Positions 51,949 to 64,000 of a DNA stretch of 64,000 nucleotides are shown here, piece by piece. The stretch spans positions 46,177,951 to 46,241,950 of the forward strand of contig NC_090768.1 in assembly GCF_036898095.1 (NCBI RefSeq), read 5' to 3'. The stretch is from Palaemon carinicauda (taxonomy: Eukaryota > Arthropoda > Malacostraca > Decapoda > Palaemonidae). Under the pieces are notes generated by a model. The model was not told the origin of the DNA. It ran no database searches and worked only from the letters and a program-made list of their open reading frames with translations. Positions within the stretch are counted from its first letter, which is position 1, and each line of letters starts with the position of its first letter. A program made the position numbers and the translations under genes.

Positions 51949-51990
<42 letters not shown>
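51778..51990 (+). mobile_element. Element N / LINE-C 3' end, copy N3
   Basis: Starts within the tail region (GTTTTTATAATTTACATAGG, CCTGAAATATTTTATTTTCC) and continues GGGCTATTTTCC, GCATCCTGCTTTTCCAACTA, GGGTTGTAGCTTGG and a (TAA)n tail with one CAA unit. The ATTTACTTTAATGTTA words match N copy 6 better than LINE-C, so it is probably a 5'-truncated N. Confidence 0.78.
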
Positions 51991-53479
51991 CCCTTATAAC
52001 ACTTATAAAATGAAAGGCGAAAATCCATGAACTCAAAATTCTTTGAATCCGTTATGCATAATTCTGAAAAATAAAACTTACATCTCCAGTGAGTGAGGAA
52101 GCAATATGGCCACCTTTACAATCCAGTGACATTTCGGCTCTATGTTTTATGAGGACCCCCAGGAAAAAAATTACATCGCATCTAACATTGTTTCCACACG
52201 TTACCTCTCATACTTGTACTTGGATTCTTACTATAAACATGACCAAATAATCATAAACCTAGTATACCGTTCGCCCATGCGGAAATTGGTTCCATTTCCT
52301 CTCTTGCAACTAAGCAGCACTTTAGACGCCACACGTTCCTTTATTTACTTGAAGTTCTCTCTTGTTGTTCACGTTGATTTTCAGCCTTTCCTATTTTCTT
52401 TAGGCTTGACTTCAAATGATCCACTGTCGGCATTCCTAAAATAAACATAACACTCATAAGTCCTTATATTGAAGGCCTTCCTATCACATAGCATTTACAC
52501 AACGTGACACTCGACACTTTCTAAAGTTTTTTTTCGGATCGACATTGTCTTGTTATGAATGGCATTATCTAAAACAGGTACATAACCAGTTAACCTTCAT
52601 CTTATAATCGTAAGCTGAAAGATATCCAAGAACACACGTGGAATATAATGGTAATATCAAATACGTTGCTTGGCGACGACAAACTAGCGGATGGAAAGTG
52701 GCCTAATTAAGTCTCTCCAACAATAGGGGTTCGTCATGAAGACCTGATGAAAAGATATTTGAAGGAATTGCAACATGGCCATGCTGAGAGATATATGATT
52801 TCCCTGTGTTTTCTTTTCATTAAGAATTACATCTACCCCATTTTCAAAATCTTTACGGTATGGGAAAAATATTTTTGTTACATTTTACGACGCAATGAAT
52901 TCTCACCCATATACGAATCGTGATTAAGTCAAATTATTAACGAACACTTTACTCTGAATCAAGTTTTCCCAACATAATCTAAATTCTTGGATAACCAAGG
53001 ATAAAATTACAAAATTTTCTAGTTAAGTCCGCCTCCGGTTGAAAAAAAAAACAGTGCCTTCAACACAGTCCATCCGTTATCAATCACAAATATTTGTACT
53101 CGAATTGGTCTTTAAAACCACCCAAGTCATACTATGAAATCTTTATTTTTCCCTAAAAAGGGGAAAACAGATTATTAAATTATGTGTAGCCTAACAACGA
53201 ATTCATGTTCAAATCTAAACTCATAGCATAACATTATTATAAAAGCTGCACCACAGTCGTATTCCATAAACTTGTCTTTGAAGAAAAATAGTCTATCAGC
53301 ATCAGACACTGACTGAGACACGAGGAAGGACCGGAAAAAAATATACAGATGCAAAAGCTCCTAAGTAATTTTTAAACTAAAATGGTTGACTTAACCTAAC
53401 CCTTGGAGCAACGTTTTATCTAATAAAATTTGAAGGGACTCAAGTTCCTTCTTATACCCTTTTACCCAAGTAAAATTTT
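51991..53479. other. No recognisable feature; one 100-codon frame
   Basis: A plus frame at 52142-52444 runs 100 codons from ATG (MFYEDPQEKNYIASNIV start). It has no recognisable domain, no repeat origin and ordinary local composition. I do not call it a gene. Confidence 0.35.
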
Positions 53480-54140
53480 AACAGCCAAGGCACCAGCCAC
53501 CCGTTGAGATACTACCGCTCGAGTTATTGGGTACTTTGACTGGCCAGACAGGACTACATTGGATCCGTCTCTCTGGTTACGGCTAATTTTTCCGCTGCCT
53601 CCACATATACCGAATAGTCTGGCTTATTCTTTCCACATTCTCCTGTCCCCATACACCTGACAACACTGTGATTACCAAACAATTGTTCTTCGTTCAAGAG
53701 GTTAACTACTGCACTGTAATTGTTCAGTGGCTACCTTCGTTTTGATACGGGTAGAAGAGACTCTTTAGCTATGACAATAGGACACTCCAAAATTAAACCA
53801 TTGTCCTCTAGTATTGGGTAATGTCATAGTCTCTGTACCATGATTTTCCACTATCTTGGGGTACATTTCTCTTGCTGTAGGGTACACTTGGGAACACTAT
53901 TTATCTTATTTCTCTTCCTCTATGTTTTTAGTAATTATAGTTCATGTATGAAAAATTTATTTTCATATTGTTACAGTCCTTATAACATTTTATCTTTATT
54001 GTTTACTACTTCTCTTGAAGTTTATTATTTCCTTATTTTCCTTCTTCGTTGGGCTATTTTTCCTTGTTGGAGCCCTTAGGCTTATAGCATCCTACTTTTC
54101 CAACTAGGCTTGTAGCTTGGCTATTTATAACAATGATAAG
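53480..54140 (+). mobile_element. Element N, full-length copy N4
   Basis: About 660 bases. The 5' part has CACCAGCCACCCGTTGAGAT, ACTACCGCTCGAG, CTTTGACTGGCCAGACAGG, GGATCCGTCTCTCTGGTTAC, ACATATACCGAATAGTCTGG, GAGGTTAACTACTGCACTGT, AATTGTTCAGTGGCTAC and CTCTGTACCATG. The last about 190 bases (from GTTACAGTCCTTATAAC on) correspond to the LINE-C 3' UTR, ending CATCCTACTTTTCCAACTAG and GCTTGTAGCTTGGC. The (TAA)n tail is decayed to TTTATAACAATGATAA. No open frame of note, so it is nonautonomous. No tRNA-like promoter boxes are evident at the 5' end. Confidence 0.8.
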
Positions 54141-54513
54141 TTCAAAATGTAAATTGGAACCAGACCTACAACAGTAAACAACTGGTTGACTTATTAATAT
54201 TACAAAGCTGACTTCGTCCTCATATTTTATTGATACTTAGGCTAATTTCAATATATTTCATCATTTTGCTATGGACAACATGTCAAAAACAAATGTATTT
54301 CGGTATGGTTCCAGCAGAATTGCAGCTTATTTTGGTGCATTTCAGAAGTTACTGGACGTTCATTTACTATCATTTTGACCCTGCTATAAATATTAATCAA
54401 TGGTATTCACAACCTTTTTGACATACTGTCTTTCTGTTATCATGGAAGTAGAGGGAATTCCCCAACTGACATGCTATATCCCATGATGATGAACAATGTA
54501 AAGGGCATTTAAA

Positions 54514-54516
<3 letters not shown>
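54141..54516. other. No recognisable feature
   Basis: AT-rich, no motif. Confidence 0.35.

Positions 54517-54600
<84 letters not shown>
54517..54600. repeat. (TC)n microsatellite
   Basis: Eighty-four bases of pure TC. Confidence 0.99.
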
Positions 54601-54602
<2 letters not shown>

Positions 54603-55395
54603 CACAGACCTTGCAGTTTACCACCGAGGTATAAAAACATTCTAATCATTATGTCGAATTCATTTTTGGAGAGGGTGGGGCCTTTTCAGCCGTACGTTAT
54701 AAAAGAAGATGGATTGTATGCATTCTGTGGTTGTATTCCTAGCATATGATATAATGTGTATTTATAAATACTTTTGGATTATCTGTGTATTTAATAAGAA
54801 GAATGGGATATTGTTAAAAAGTGAAGGCAATTCTAATTAACCTACGTGACCTGATACTAACATTTCAATGTACTAAGGGAATGGTTCCACGGTTGCCACT
54901 CGTTAAAAGAGATGGACAATTACAGTAGAGGTTATGATAGCAGATGGGAGAGTTAGAAATAATTTCATCTTTTGGCAACTGTTTCAACTTTGGATTTTCC
55001 CTAACGAAAATAGATCTGAATTTCATTCAGTTACAGACTATTAGAAACAATCTAAACGTCACCCTTATTTTTAAGAGCTATAAATACATACTTATACTTT
55101 CATTTGTAATAACTTTGGCTATACTCAATAATACTAAACTTAAAATTTTGTTGAATAGAACTCTAAAATTATAACTTATCCTGAATTGTATGACCGAAAT
55201 TATTAGAAAAGATATTCCTTTCTAATATGTCAATTTCTCATTATATTTAAATTGAAATGATAACGCTTCGAACCTAACATCATTCAGTTGACAGATAAAA
55301 TGAGATAGAATCATAGATGAATATTTTTAGTCGGTTATTTTCCATTTCTAGTAAAGCCTTAATAAAGGTAACCATGTCATGTATGACACAAGATA
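54601..55395. other. No recognisable feature
   Basis: AT-rich; a 76-codon plus frame at 54944-55174 shows no motif. Confidence 0.35.
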
Positions 55396-55820
55396 TACAA
55401 AAAAAATTTCCCATCGTGTATACTTATAAATGCTATTTTTGTACAAGGATTAATAGACATAAATTTATTTAATATGGTCTACCTTTGTACAAAGTTTCAC
55501 TAAAATTTCTTGTGTGGAGGCTTCTATGTCAGTTGTAATGAAAACATAAGTATGCCATAAATATTGGAGTGAAATGGGTAGAAAAAAAAGAGCTTTCTCC
55601 TTTCGTGCATATTCATGCGCTATAGTTTACCTTTATACAAGGTTGGGCTGTAATCTTTCCAACCAACTAGGAGTTTGGATACCGATGTCAGAGTGAAACA
55701 CATTAACAGACAATCAGAAGGGCAGATTGATACTCGCCTTTCGTGAATATCTATGTAATATGGTCTATATTTGTACAAAGTTTGACCAAAACATCAACGG
55801 TACTGGAGTTGTTGACGCCA
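55396..55820. repeat. Diverged tandem repeat with TATGGTCTA-TTTGTACAAAG core
   Basis: Related segments near 55420-55520, 55600-55690 and 55735-55815 share the order (CGTGxATATxTATG), AATATGGTCTAxxTTTGTACAA and AGTTTxACxAAAA followed by a GGAG block and a CAxxGATGTCAG / GTTGACGCC word. Spacing is uneven (about 180 and 130 bases). No coding function read. Confidence 0.6.
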
Positions 55821-56487
55821 GGGAGACCAACTAAATGAAAAACTCATGTTACGAAACTTTGAGCAGGGATTAAAATTAAATTAGATTCAAGTATTTATAT
55901 AAACCTTACTAAGTAATATTCACCATATACCTATAAGTTAGCATCAACGTGACACTCACGATTAGCAAATATTCCGAAGAAAAAACGAAATCTCGTTTTC
56001 TATTATTATTCGTCTGTGTATCAGAGAAAACTAAACTATATCGTATTCTCATATAAATTAAGTCTTTACAAATCTCGAGTCAATTAAAAAAAAAAAAAAA
56101 ACACACATTTCAAAATTTGATTGGATCTTTACTTAGCTCTTTTAATATAACATCAATTTCCGAGAGATGTAAAAAAAGACTAAACAATTTCTGTCCACCG
56201 TACTAAGTAACCTGGAACGGTAATATTGTATACCATGAACTTTAGTAGGCCTATTACTACAAAATTATGTAATACCAATGAATGTGTGCTGGTTTACCTT
56301 GAACCTTACAGAAGAAAAGCCAAGAATGCTGGGCTTAGGTGCAAATCTTGTAATACGTTACGAATACCAACCCCTTCTTCTTGGAGCCATCCTGTTAGGA
56401 AACTGCTTAATACTAAACAAAATTGAAAGTGTATGAAATTGCTTATGTTGGGGACAAAGGGCTTAGTCTCAATTATAGCCTATAGAT
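55821..56487. other. No recognisable feature
   Basis: Includes an A-run near 56086-56100. A 66-codon plus frame (56226-56426) with three Cys has no recognised family. Confidence 0.35.
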
Positions 56488-56545
56488 GAATGTGGCTTAA
56501 TGGTTCTCCAAAGAGCACGAGAACAGGGGTTCAATTTTTTGGAAA
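56488..56545 (+). mobile_element. tRNA-like head, probably a SINE remnant
   Basis: TGGCTTAATGG at 56493-56503 fits the pol III A-box pattern TRGCNNARYNGG, and GGTTCAATTTT at 56528-56538 fits the first part of the B-box GGTTCRANNCC. The distance of 35 bases between their starts is normal for a tRNA-type promoter. The flanks do not fold into a full tRNA that I can see, so this is more likely a SINE head than a tRNA gene. Confidence 0.4.
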
Positions 56546-56740
56546 GTATGACCATTTAGGCACGTCGTATTGAATGCCACTGTTCCTCTGTTAGCCTGCT
56601 AGCCAAAGTATTATGATGTCTATGGCAGTTTATAGCCAATGAGAGGTCGTGACCAAAGCGGCTAATTAGGACATAATAAAAAAAAATAAAAAACTTATTT
56701 AAAAATGCTGTGCTTACTAACAAAGACAAAGATAGTAGGT

Positions 56741-57372
56741 TGGCCAAGGCCCCAGCCACCTGTTGAGATACAACCGCTAGAAAGTTATTGGGTCCTTTGA
56801 CTGGTCGGATAGTACTTACTTGGATCCCTCTCTGGTTATGGCTCATTTTTCCTTTGCCTACACATACACTGAATAGTCAGGCTTATTCTTTACATATTTT
56901 CATCATTCTTCATACCCCTGACAACACTAAGATACCCAAAAATTCTGCTTCGCCCAAGGGGTTAACTATTGCACTATAATTGTTCAGTGGCTACTTTCAC
57001 CTTGGTAAGGGAAGAAGACAATTTTTATCTATGGTGAGCAGCTCTTCTAGGAAGACACTCCAAATTTAAACCATAGTTCTCAAGTCTTAGGTAGTGCAAT
57101 AGCCTCTGTACCATGGTCTTCCACTGTTTTAGGGTAGAGTTCTCTTCCTTGAGGGTACACGGGCACACTATTCCCTACATTGTTTGTACATGACGGGTCT
57201 GTTTTAACGTTGTTACTGATTTTAAGATAGTTTATATTGTTCATAATTACTTCTTATAGACCATATAGTTTGTTTATTTTCTTATTTCCTTTCCTCACTG
57301 GGCTACTTTCCCTGGTGGAGCCCTCAGACTTAGAATATCATGCTTTTCCAACAAGGTTTGTACCTTAGCAAG

Positions 57373-57406
<34 letters not shown>

Positions 57407-57412
57407 AATAAC
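56741..57412 (+). mobile_element. Element N, full-length copy N5
   Basis: Starts TGGCCAAGGCCCCAGCCACC and TGTTGAGATACAACCGCTAG and shows the same block order as copy N4 (CTTTGACTGGTCGGATAG, GGATCCCTCTCTGG, ACATACACTGAATAGTCAGG, GGGGTTAACTATTGCACTAT, CCTCTGTACCATGGTCTTCC). The shared 3' tail includes CCTTTCCTCACTGGGCTAC, TCATGCTTTTCCAACAAGG and a (TAA)n-type tail at 57375-57412. At about 670 bases it is the best-preserved copy here. Confidence 0.83.
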
Positions 57413-57453
57413 CGGAAAGTATCCTAAAAGAGAATAACTCAATATTACACACA

Positions 57454-57666
<213 letters not shown>

Positions 57667-57840
57667 ATATATATAATTATACATATATATAAAATATATA
57701 CAAGATATATAATAGATCATATTTGCCACACTGATATTAAAATTGAAAGCACCCAACAAAATGTGGCTAGAATACCTAGGTATGATACAACCAATCTTCT
57801 AGAAGATAAGCACATAAAAACAATTGCAACGGAATGCACT

Positions 57841-59130
57841 GAAAATGAAGTGACCCCTAGAATACTTGCAAGATTGAAGATAATTTTGTAAAATGTGACA
57901 TGAAGCAAAATCTGATAAGTGGCAATTAAGAGTGTTGGTGAAAATGGCTAAAGAAGGCGACCTGACTGATGGCAATAATTACAGGGGCATCACTCTAAGT
58001 CATTTATCATGAAATACATAGTATGCTAATTCTAAAGATACTTGATATTAAGATTGATGAAAAGCTGATAGATGAACAAGCAGGATTTAGAAAAAGGTAG
58101 AAGTTGTACTGACCAAATTTTAATTTTGTGACATGTTGTACAGCAATGCGCAGAATATAGAAATACCCTCTTGATGGCATTTGCAGACTATGAAAACGCC
58201 TTATATAGTGTGCACCGACCAATTATGTGTTGAGTAATGCGTTATTATGGAACTCCTCTTAATTATGTAAATTTGATTAAGTCGGTTCATGAGCATATCA
58301 AGTGCAAAGTTAATATTAGTGGAGTCCTACCAAATGAATTTCCAGTGAATAGCCGAGTAACCCGAGGCAATGTTTTGTCACTTATGTTGTTTATCTTCCT
58401 CATGGATTTTGCAATGCGTAGAACAGTTGGAGATGCTGGAGAAGGATTGGACTGGATTCGCAATAGGAAATTAGCTGACCTAGATTATGCCGATGACGCT
58501 GTTCTCATTAGCAGAACACCACAAGATTTGCAATGCCCGCTTACCAGAATGCATGAAATATCACAGGAGGTTGGGTTGAAGATGAATAGAATAAAGGCAG
58601 AGATGATGCCAACGGAATATGCAATGGATGATGAAATAGCAATGGAAGGAGAAAGGATTAATGTGGTGGAATCATTTAACTATTTAGGAATTATGATCTC
58701 TAATACAGGGTCTTTAGAATCAGAGTTTAATGAAAAAATGAAAATAGCCAATCAGACAATGGCTATTCTAAGTGAAATTTGGAAATCAAATCGACTGAAA
58801 TTACATATAAAAATAGGGCTATATATCAGTTTAGTGAGAGCCGTGTTGCTGTATGAACATGAGTCATGGTATGACAATGAAGTAATCTCCAACAAATTTA
58901 GTAGATTTGAGAACAAATCCCTCAGAAGAATATTGGGAGTTAAATGGCAGGACAGGATTAGAAATGAAACTATAAAAGAGTTTAACCGAGTACCATATGT
59001 GGATGAGATCATGAGGGTTAGATGAAGATGGTTTGGGCATGATCTTCACACTCCCCAATAGAGATTAGTTCACCAAACATTTACCTGGGCTCTGCAGGGT
59101 ACTAAAATTGTTGTAGCAGACCCAGGCCTA
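57841..59130 (+). mobile_element. LINE-A copy 3: RT and C-terminus, 3'-truncated
   Basis: Plus strand. Recognisable from ENEVTPRILARL (57841), then VLVKMAKEGDLTDGNNYRGI (near 57935-57995), KIDEKLIDEQAGFRK (near 58052-58100), motif A as AFADYENALYSVH (58168-58205, with Asp kept but the following Lys and Phe changed), a stop at about 58231, then the open RT fragment 58237-59025. After 59025 the C-terminus goes on with a stop: RRWFGHDLHTP, RLVHQTFTWALQGT (59030-59105). Similarity ends at about 59130, so the last part of the C-terminus and the 3' UTR are lost. A (TA)n array lies upstream, at 57560-57660. Confidence 0.88.
58237..59025 (+). pseudogene. LINE-A reverse transcriptase fragment, 262 codons open
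   Basis: Longest credible coding sequence in the window. Residues 1-60 carry the fingers/palm part YGTPLNYVNLIKSVHEH and VTRGNVLSLMLFIFLMDFAM (motif B, where QGxxLSPxLF is usual: Gln-Gly appears as Arg-Gly). Residues 84-87 are YADD (58486-58497), the catalytic pair of Asp in motif C. After it come KMNRIKAEMM, SFNYLGIMISNTGSLE, a thumb-like LSEIWKSNRLKLHIKIGLY, LVRAVLLYEHESW and FENKSLRRILGVKWQDRIRN. The start ATG is only the first Met after the stop at 58231; the real ORF2 began further upstream. A whole ORF2 of this type also needs an endonuclease, absent here, so the product cannot work. Confidence 0.9.
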
Positions 59131-60207
<1,077 letters not shown>

Positions 60208-60339
60208 TGATTCTAAGGAAATTGTAACTTGATTCATCATTAACATTCAACAAGAAAATATTGGAATAACATTACAACATCCCACAATAAAACGCAGGTA
60301 TAGCATAACGTCGAGCAGCAGTCACAAATGTGTTAGAAG

Positions 60340-60560
60340 ATCATTAGCCAATGTTTACGTGGCTGAAGGTGGGAGGGGAAACGATATACGTGCAACGCAA
60401 AAAAAAAAAAAGCCGAGGAAGGGGAGTTATAGACGAGAGGGATAAGCAGTCGCATTGGTGGTAGCGACAGTAGTGCAAGTCCTCGCTGCAGTAACGTAGG
60501 GACATATCACTGAAGTCTTCGTCGGTGCTCATGAGAAGGTGACTCACTGCGATATGCACC
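60340..60560 (-). other. GC-richer island with weak exon candidate
   Basis: About 220 bases with near-equal G+C and A+T in an AT-rich setting. On the minus strand one frame stays open over 60344-60559 and would read STDEDFSDMSLRYCSEDLHY and CRYHQCDCLSLSS in its middle, acidic and Cys-rich. An A-run at 60399-60411 interrupts it on the 3' side. No family recognised. Confidence 0.2.
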
Positions 60561-61205
60561 GGACGGATGTTGAACGTTTAGATTTCAGAATATAATTACA
60601 AATAACGTTAACGTCGAAGACAAAGTATACAGAAAATATTCAACCTTCAGCATCAAGTTGTCAATACTCTTATCTTTGTAACTCGGTAAAAAACTACATC
60701 CGTTACAATTCAAACATTTTCTCCAATTATAAAAAGATATCGCTTTGTTAACCATTGATAACATTATCTTCAATCCAAAGATAAGATAAAGCTGAGCGTT
60801 GTCATCAAAGCTTACGCCCTCAAGTTTAGTGTATCTACAGCTGTGCATCAAATAACTTTGGTGGAAGCGATCACCACTTCAAACGAAGAAATAGTAACGA
60901 AATTCTAGAAAACATGCAAGGTAAGGAATGCAATCAAATGCATACGATACCTAAGTGTTATATAGAGGAAGATGATATTGATCAAATTTCAGGAGCCAAA
61001 TAAGGAATACATTTCAAGTCTAAGGAATGAATTGAAAAAGGCTTTATTTTGAAGAAGCAATCCCCCCCCAAAAAAAAAAATAATGAAGTTCTTGAGGTAC
61101 AGAAAGTGTTCTTAATACTAATAAAGCAGTTCATATACTTCTATTATATATTTGTGTGCTAGTATCAAGGTCGCAGAAACCTGTACACAAACTATTCACA
61201 GGCAC
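60561..61205. other. No recognisable feature
   Basis: AT-rich, an 88-codon minus frame at 60585-60851 has no motif. Confidence 0.35.
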
Positions 61206-61209
61206 AAAC

Positions 61210-61309
<100 letters not shown>

Positions 61310-61384
61310 GTATATCTTAGGAATTTGTGCATAATATACGCCTTGTCTAACCTAATTTATTACTCAGGTCTTCGGTCATTCCAA

Positions 61385-61790
61385 CCTTTCTCATTATATT
61401 TTTCAAACCCCATCAAGTATTAACTATTTCCATTCTTCTATATTACCGTTAATCTTCATCCATTTCATTTACCAAAATTACCTTAGCCTTGATCATTATC
61501 ATTTTCTTCGAATAACAAAAGCATTCACTTCCATTACTTTCAATCCTATAGTTTTAATCAGTACTGTGTCATCTGCAAACCTCAACCATTCCACAAAACA
61601 TTCTAGACAACTTTTCTACCGTATATAATTTCCATATGACTTTTCACATCCCTCCATGCTTGCAGATATTGAAAATCCACAAAAATATCACCAGTAAACA
61701 TCGATCATTTCACATCTCATACACGAAACATTTTTAACCTGCAATTTTACATCATAATTTAATTTCCTTTTACTGACTTTTCCCATTAGT
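61385..61790 (-). mobile_element. Degraded LINE RT fragment with FADD motif
   Basis: The minus strand at 61556-61588 reads WLRFADDTVLI, which fits RT motif C of a non-LTR retrotransposon, with a hydrophobic run and both Asp kept. The plus strand around it is pyrimidine-rich, as expected for antisense RT coding DNA. Other RT motifs cannot be read, so this may be chance, though an eleven-residue fit is hard to get that way. It does not match LINE-A, -B or -D in this motif. Confidence 0.4.
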
Positions 61791-61862
61791 TGAGCAGGCT
61801 GACTTCCTGGTTAAATGTTACTTATCTGTTTAAATGTGTTTTTATCTATCTATCGATCAATA

Positions 61863-61865
<3 letters not shown>

Positions 61866-61935
<70 letters not shown>

Positions 61936-61940
61936 ATATC

Positions 61941-61976
<36 letters not shown>

Positions 61977-62035
61977 CGTGCGTGTTACAATAATAATAAT
62001 AATAATAATAATATATGTGTGTGTGCGTGTGTGTT
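61866..62035. repeat. (TA)n-(TG)n with (TAA)n and a second TG run
   Basis: TA repeats (to about 61964), TGTGTGCGTGCG (61966-61985), TAA repeats (61989-62011), then TATGTGTGTGTGCG again (62013-62033). The TG/CGTG-type block and the following TTACAAT are duplicated around the TAA run. Confidence 0.95.
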
Positions 62036-62039
62036 ACAA

Positions 62040-62127
62040 TCCTTTCATGTTTTATGATTTCGTTATTTCCCTTACTGGTCTGTTATCACTTTTTAGGCCC
62101 AAGCATTGCAGCAACCTGCTTGGCAAC

Positions 62128-62182
<55 letters not shown>
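62040..62182 (+). mobile_element. 3'-tail variant with (TAA)n
   Basis: TTATTTCCCTTACTGGTCTG, CTTTTTAGGCCCAAGCATTG and CAACCTGCTTGGCAACTAAT followed by about 17 TAA units. The layout (TTTCC...ACTGG.CT, GGCCC, GCA.CCTGCTT...CAACTA, (TAA)n) follows the LINE-C/N tail but with many changes, so it may be a related subfamily. Confidence 0.5.
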
Positions 62183-62183
<1 letters not shown>

Positions 62184-62207
62184 CATTTCTTCTATGTAAA
62201 AACCACA

Positions 62208-62782
62208 TTTGATACTACCGCTATAGAGTTATGGGCTCCTTTTGACTGGTCAGATAGTACTACATAGAATCCTTCTCTCTGATTACGATTAATTTTCTGT
62301 TTGACTACACATACACCGAATAGTCTAGCCTATTCTTAACATACTCTTCTCTGTCATCGTACATCTTACAACACTGAGATTACCCAACAATTCTTCTTCT
62401 CCAAGGGGTTAACTACTGCACTGAAATTGTTCAGTGGCCACTTTCCTTTTGGTAAGGGTAGAAGAGATTCTTTAGCTATGGTAAATCTTGGGTAGTGACA
62501 TAGCCTCTGTACCATGGTCTTCCAATGTCTTGGATTAGAGTTCTCTTGCTTGAGGCTACACTCGACCACACTATTCTACTTTATTTCTCTTCTTGTTTTG
62601 TTAAAAGTTTTTATAGTTTATATCAGAAATATTCATTTTAATGTTATTACTGTTCTTAGAATATTTCATTTTTTCTTGTTTCCTTTCCTCGCTGGGCTAT
62701 TTTCCCTGTTGGAGCCCCTTGGCTTATAGCACCCTGCTTTTCCAACTAGGGTTGTAGCTTAGCAAGTCATAATAATAATAAT
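62208..62782 (+). mobile_element. Element N, nearly full-length copy N6
   Basis: Starts inside the 5' block at GATACTACCGCTATAGAG and keeps the order of N4 and N5: CTTTTGACTGGTCAGATAG, ACATACACCGAATAGTCTAG, GGGGTTAACTACTGCACTGA, CCTCTGTACCATGGTCTTCC, CCTTTCCTCGCTGGGCTATT, GCACCCTGCTTTTCCAACTA, GGGTTGTAGCTTAGC, then a short (TAA)n tail. About 30 bases of the 5' end are missing. Confidence 0.82.

Positions 62783-64000
<1,218 letters not shown>

Noticed and set aside
52142..52444. 100-codon plus-strand open frame
   Set aside because: Longest frame not explained by a repeat on its own strand, but without domain, splice context or composition shift; chance frames of this size are expected in 64 kb.
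56488..56545. Functional tRNA gene
   Set aside because: A- and B-box-like words are there but no acceptor stem, anticodon stem or terminator could be fitted.
58752..59012. 86-codon minus-strand open frame
   Set aside because: Antisense of the LINE-A RT fragment on the plus strand.

Overview
This looks like a gene-poor, repeat-dense piece of an animal nuclear genome, most likely a decapod crustacean (shrimp-like). Long pure (TA)n, (GA/TC)n and (TAA)n arrays add up to roughly 6 kb, about 9 % of the window. The rest of the recognisable sequence is a graveyard of non-LTR retrotransposons plus one Tigger/pogo-type DNA transposon. There is no operon structure, no CRISPR array, no rRNA or intact tRNA gene, and no protein-coding gene of the host that I can support. 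Assignment to decapods rests on the repeat style and on repeat families I associate with shrimp genomes from general memory; it was not checked by search.

Mobile elements. LINE-A (RT with a YADD motif) has three copies: 2.3-3.6 kb (minus), 24.5-24.9 kb (minus) and 57.8-59.1 kb (plus, with a 262-codon open RT fragment). LINE-B is one minus copy at 14.2-15.8 kb with an FADD motif. LINE-C has a C-terminal WNDLPN motif, a shared 3' UTR and a (TAA)n tail, with copies at 23.5, 25.5-26.2 and 46.6-47.4 kb. LINE-D carries an RNase H domain: a main minus copy at 17.4-18.7 kb and 3'-end pieces at 28.9 and 32.3 kb. There is also an AP-endonuclease-like LINE piece at 34.8-36.2 kb and a degraded RT piece at 61.4-61.8 kb. 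Every copy is truncated, frameshifted or internally deleted, so none can move by itself.

A roughly 670 bp family here called N (full-length at 53.5 and 56.7 kb, nearly full at 62.2 kb, fragments elsewhere) has a 5' part unrelated to LINE-C but ends in the same about 190 bp 3' tail. It looks like a nonautonomous element that uses the LINE-C machinery. A Tigger transposase gene lies on the minus strand from 41.35 to 38.74 kb, split by about 1.2 kb of unrelated sequence and missing its first catalytic Asp.

Between the elements are long AT-rich stretches with no recognisable content. The two best, still weak, exon candidates are 48561-48678 and 60344-60559, both minus strand. I did not find an undescribed biological system. 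The most useful observations concern how these elements decay and combine: a possible in-place inversion in LINE-C, an RT-to-RNase H deletion fusion in LINE-D, a duplicated catalytic motif in LINE-B, tail sharing between LINE-C and N, and microsatellites sitting at retroelement ends.
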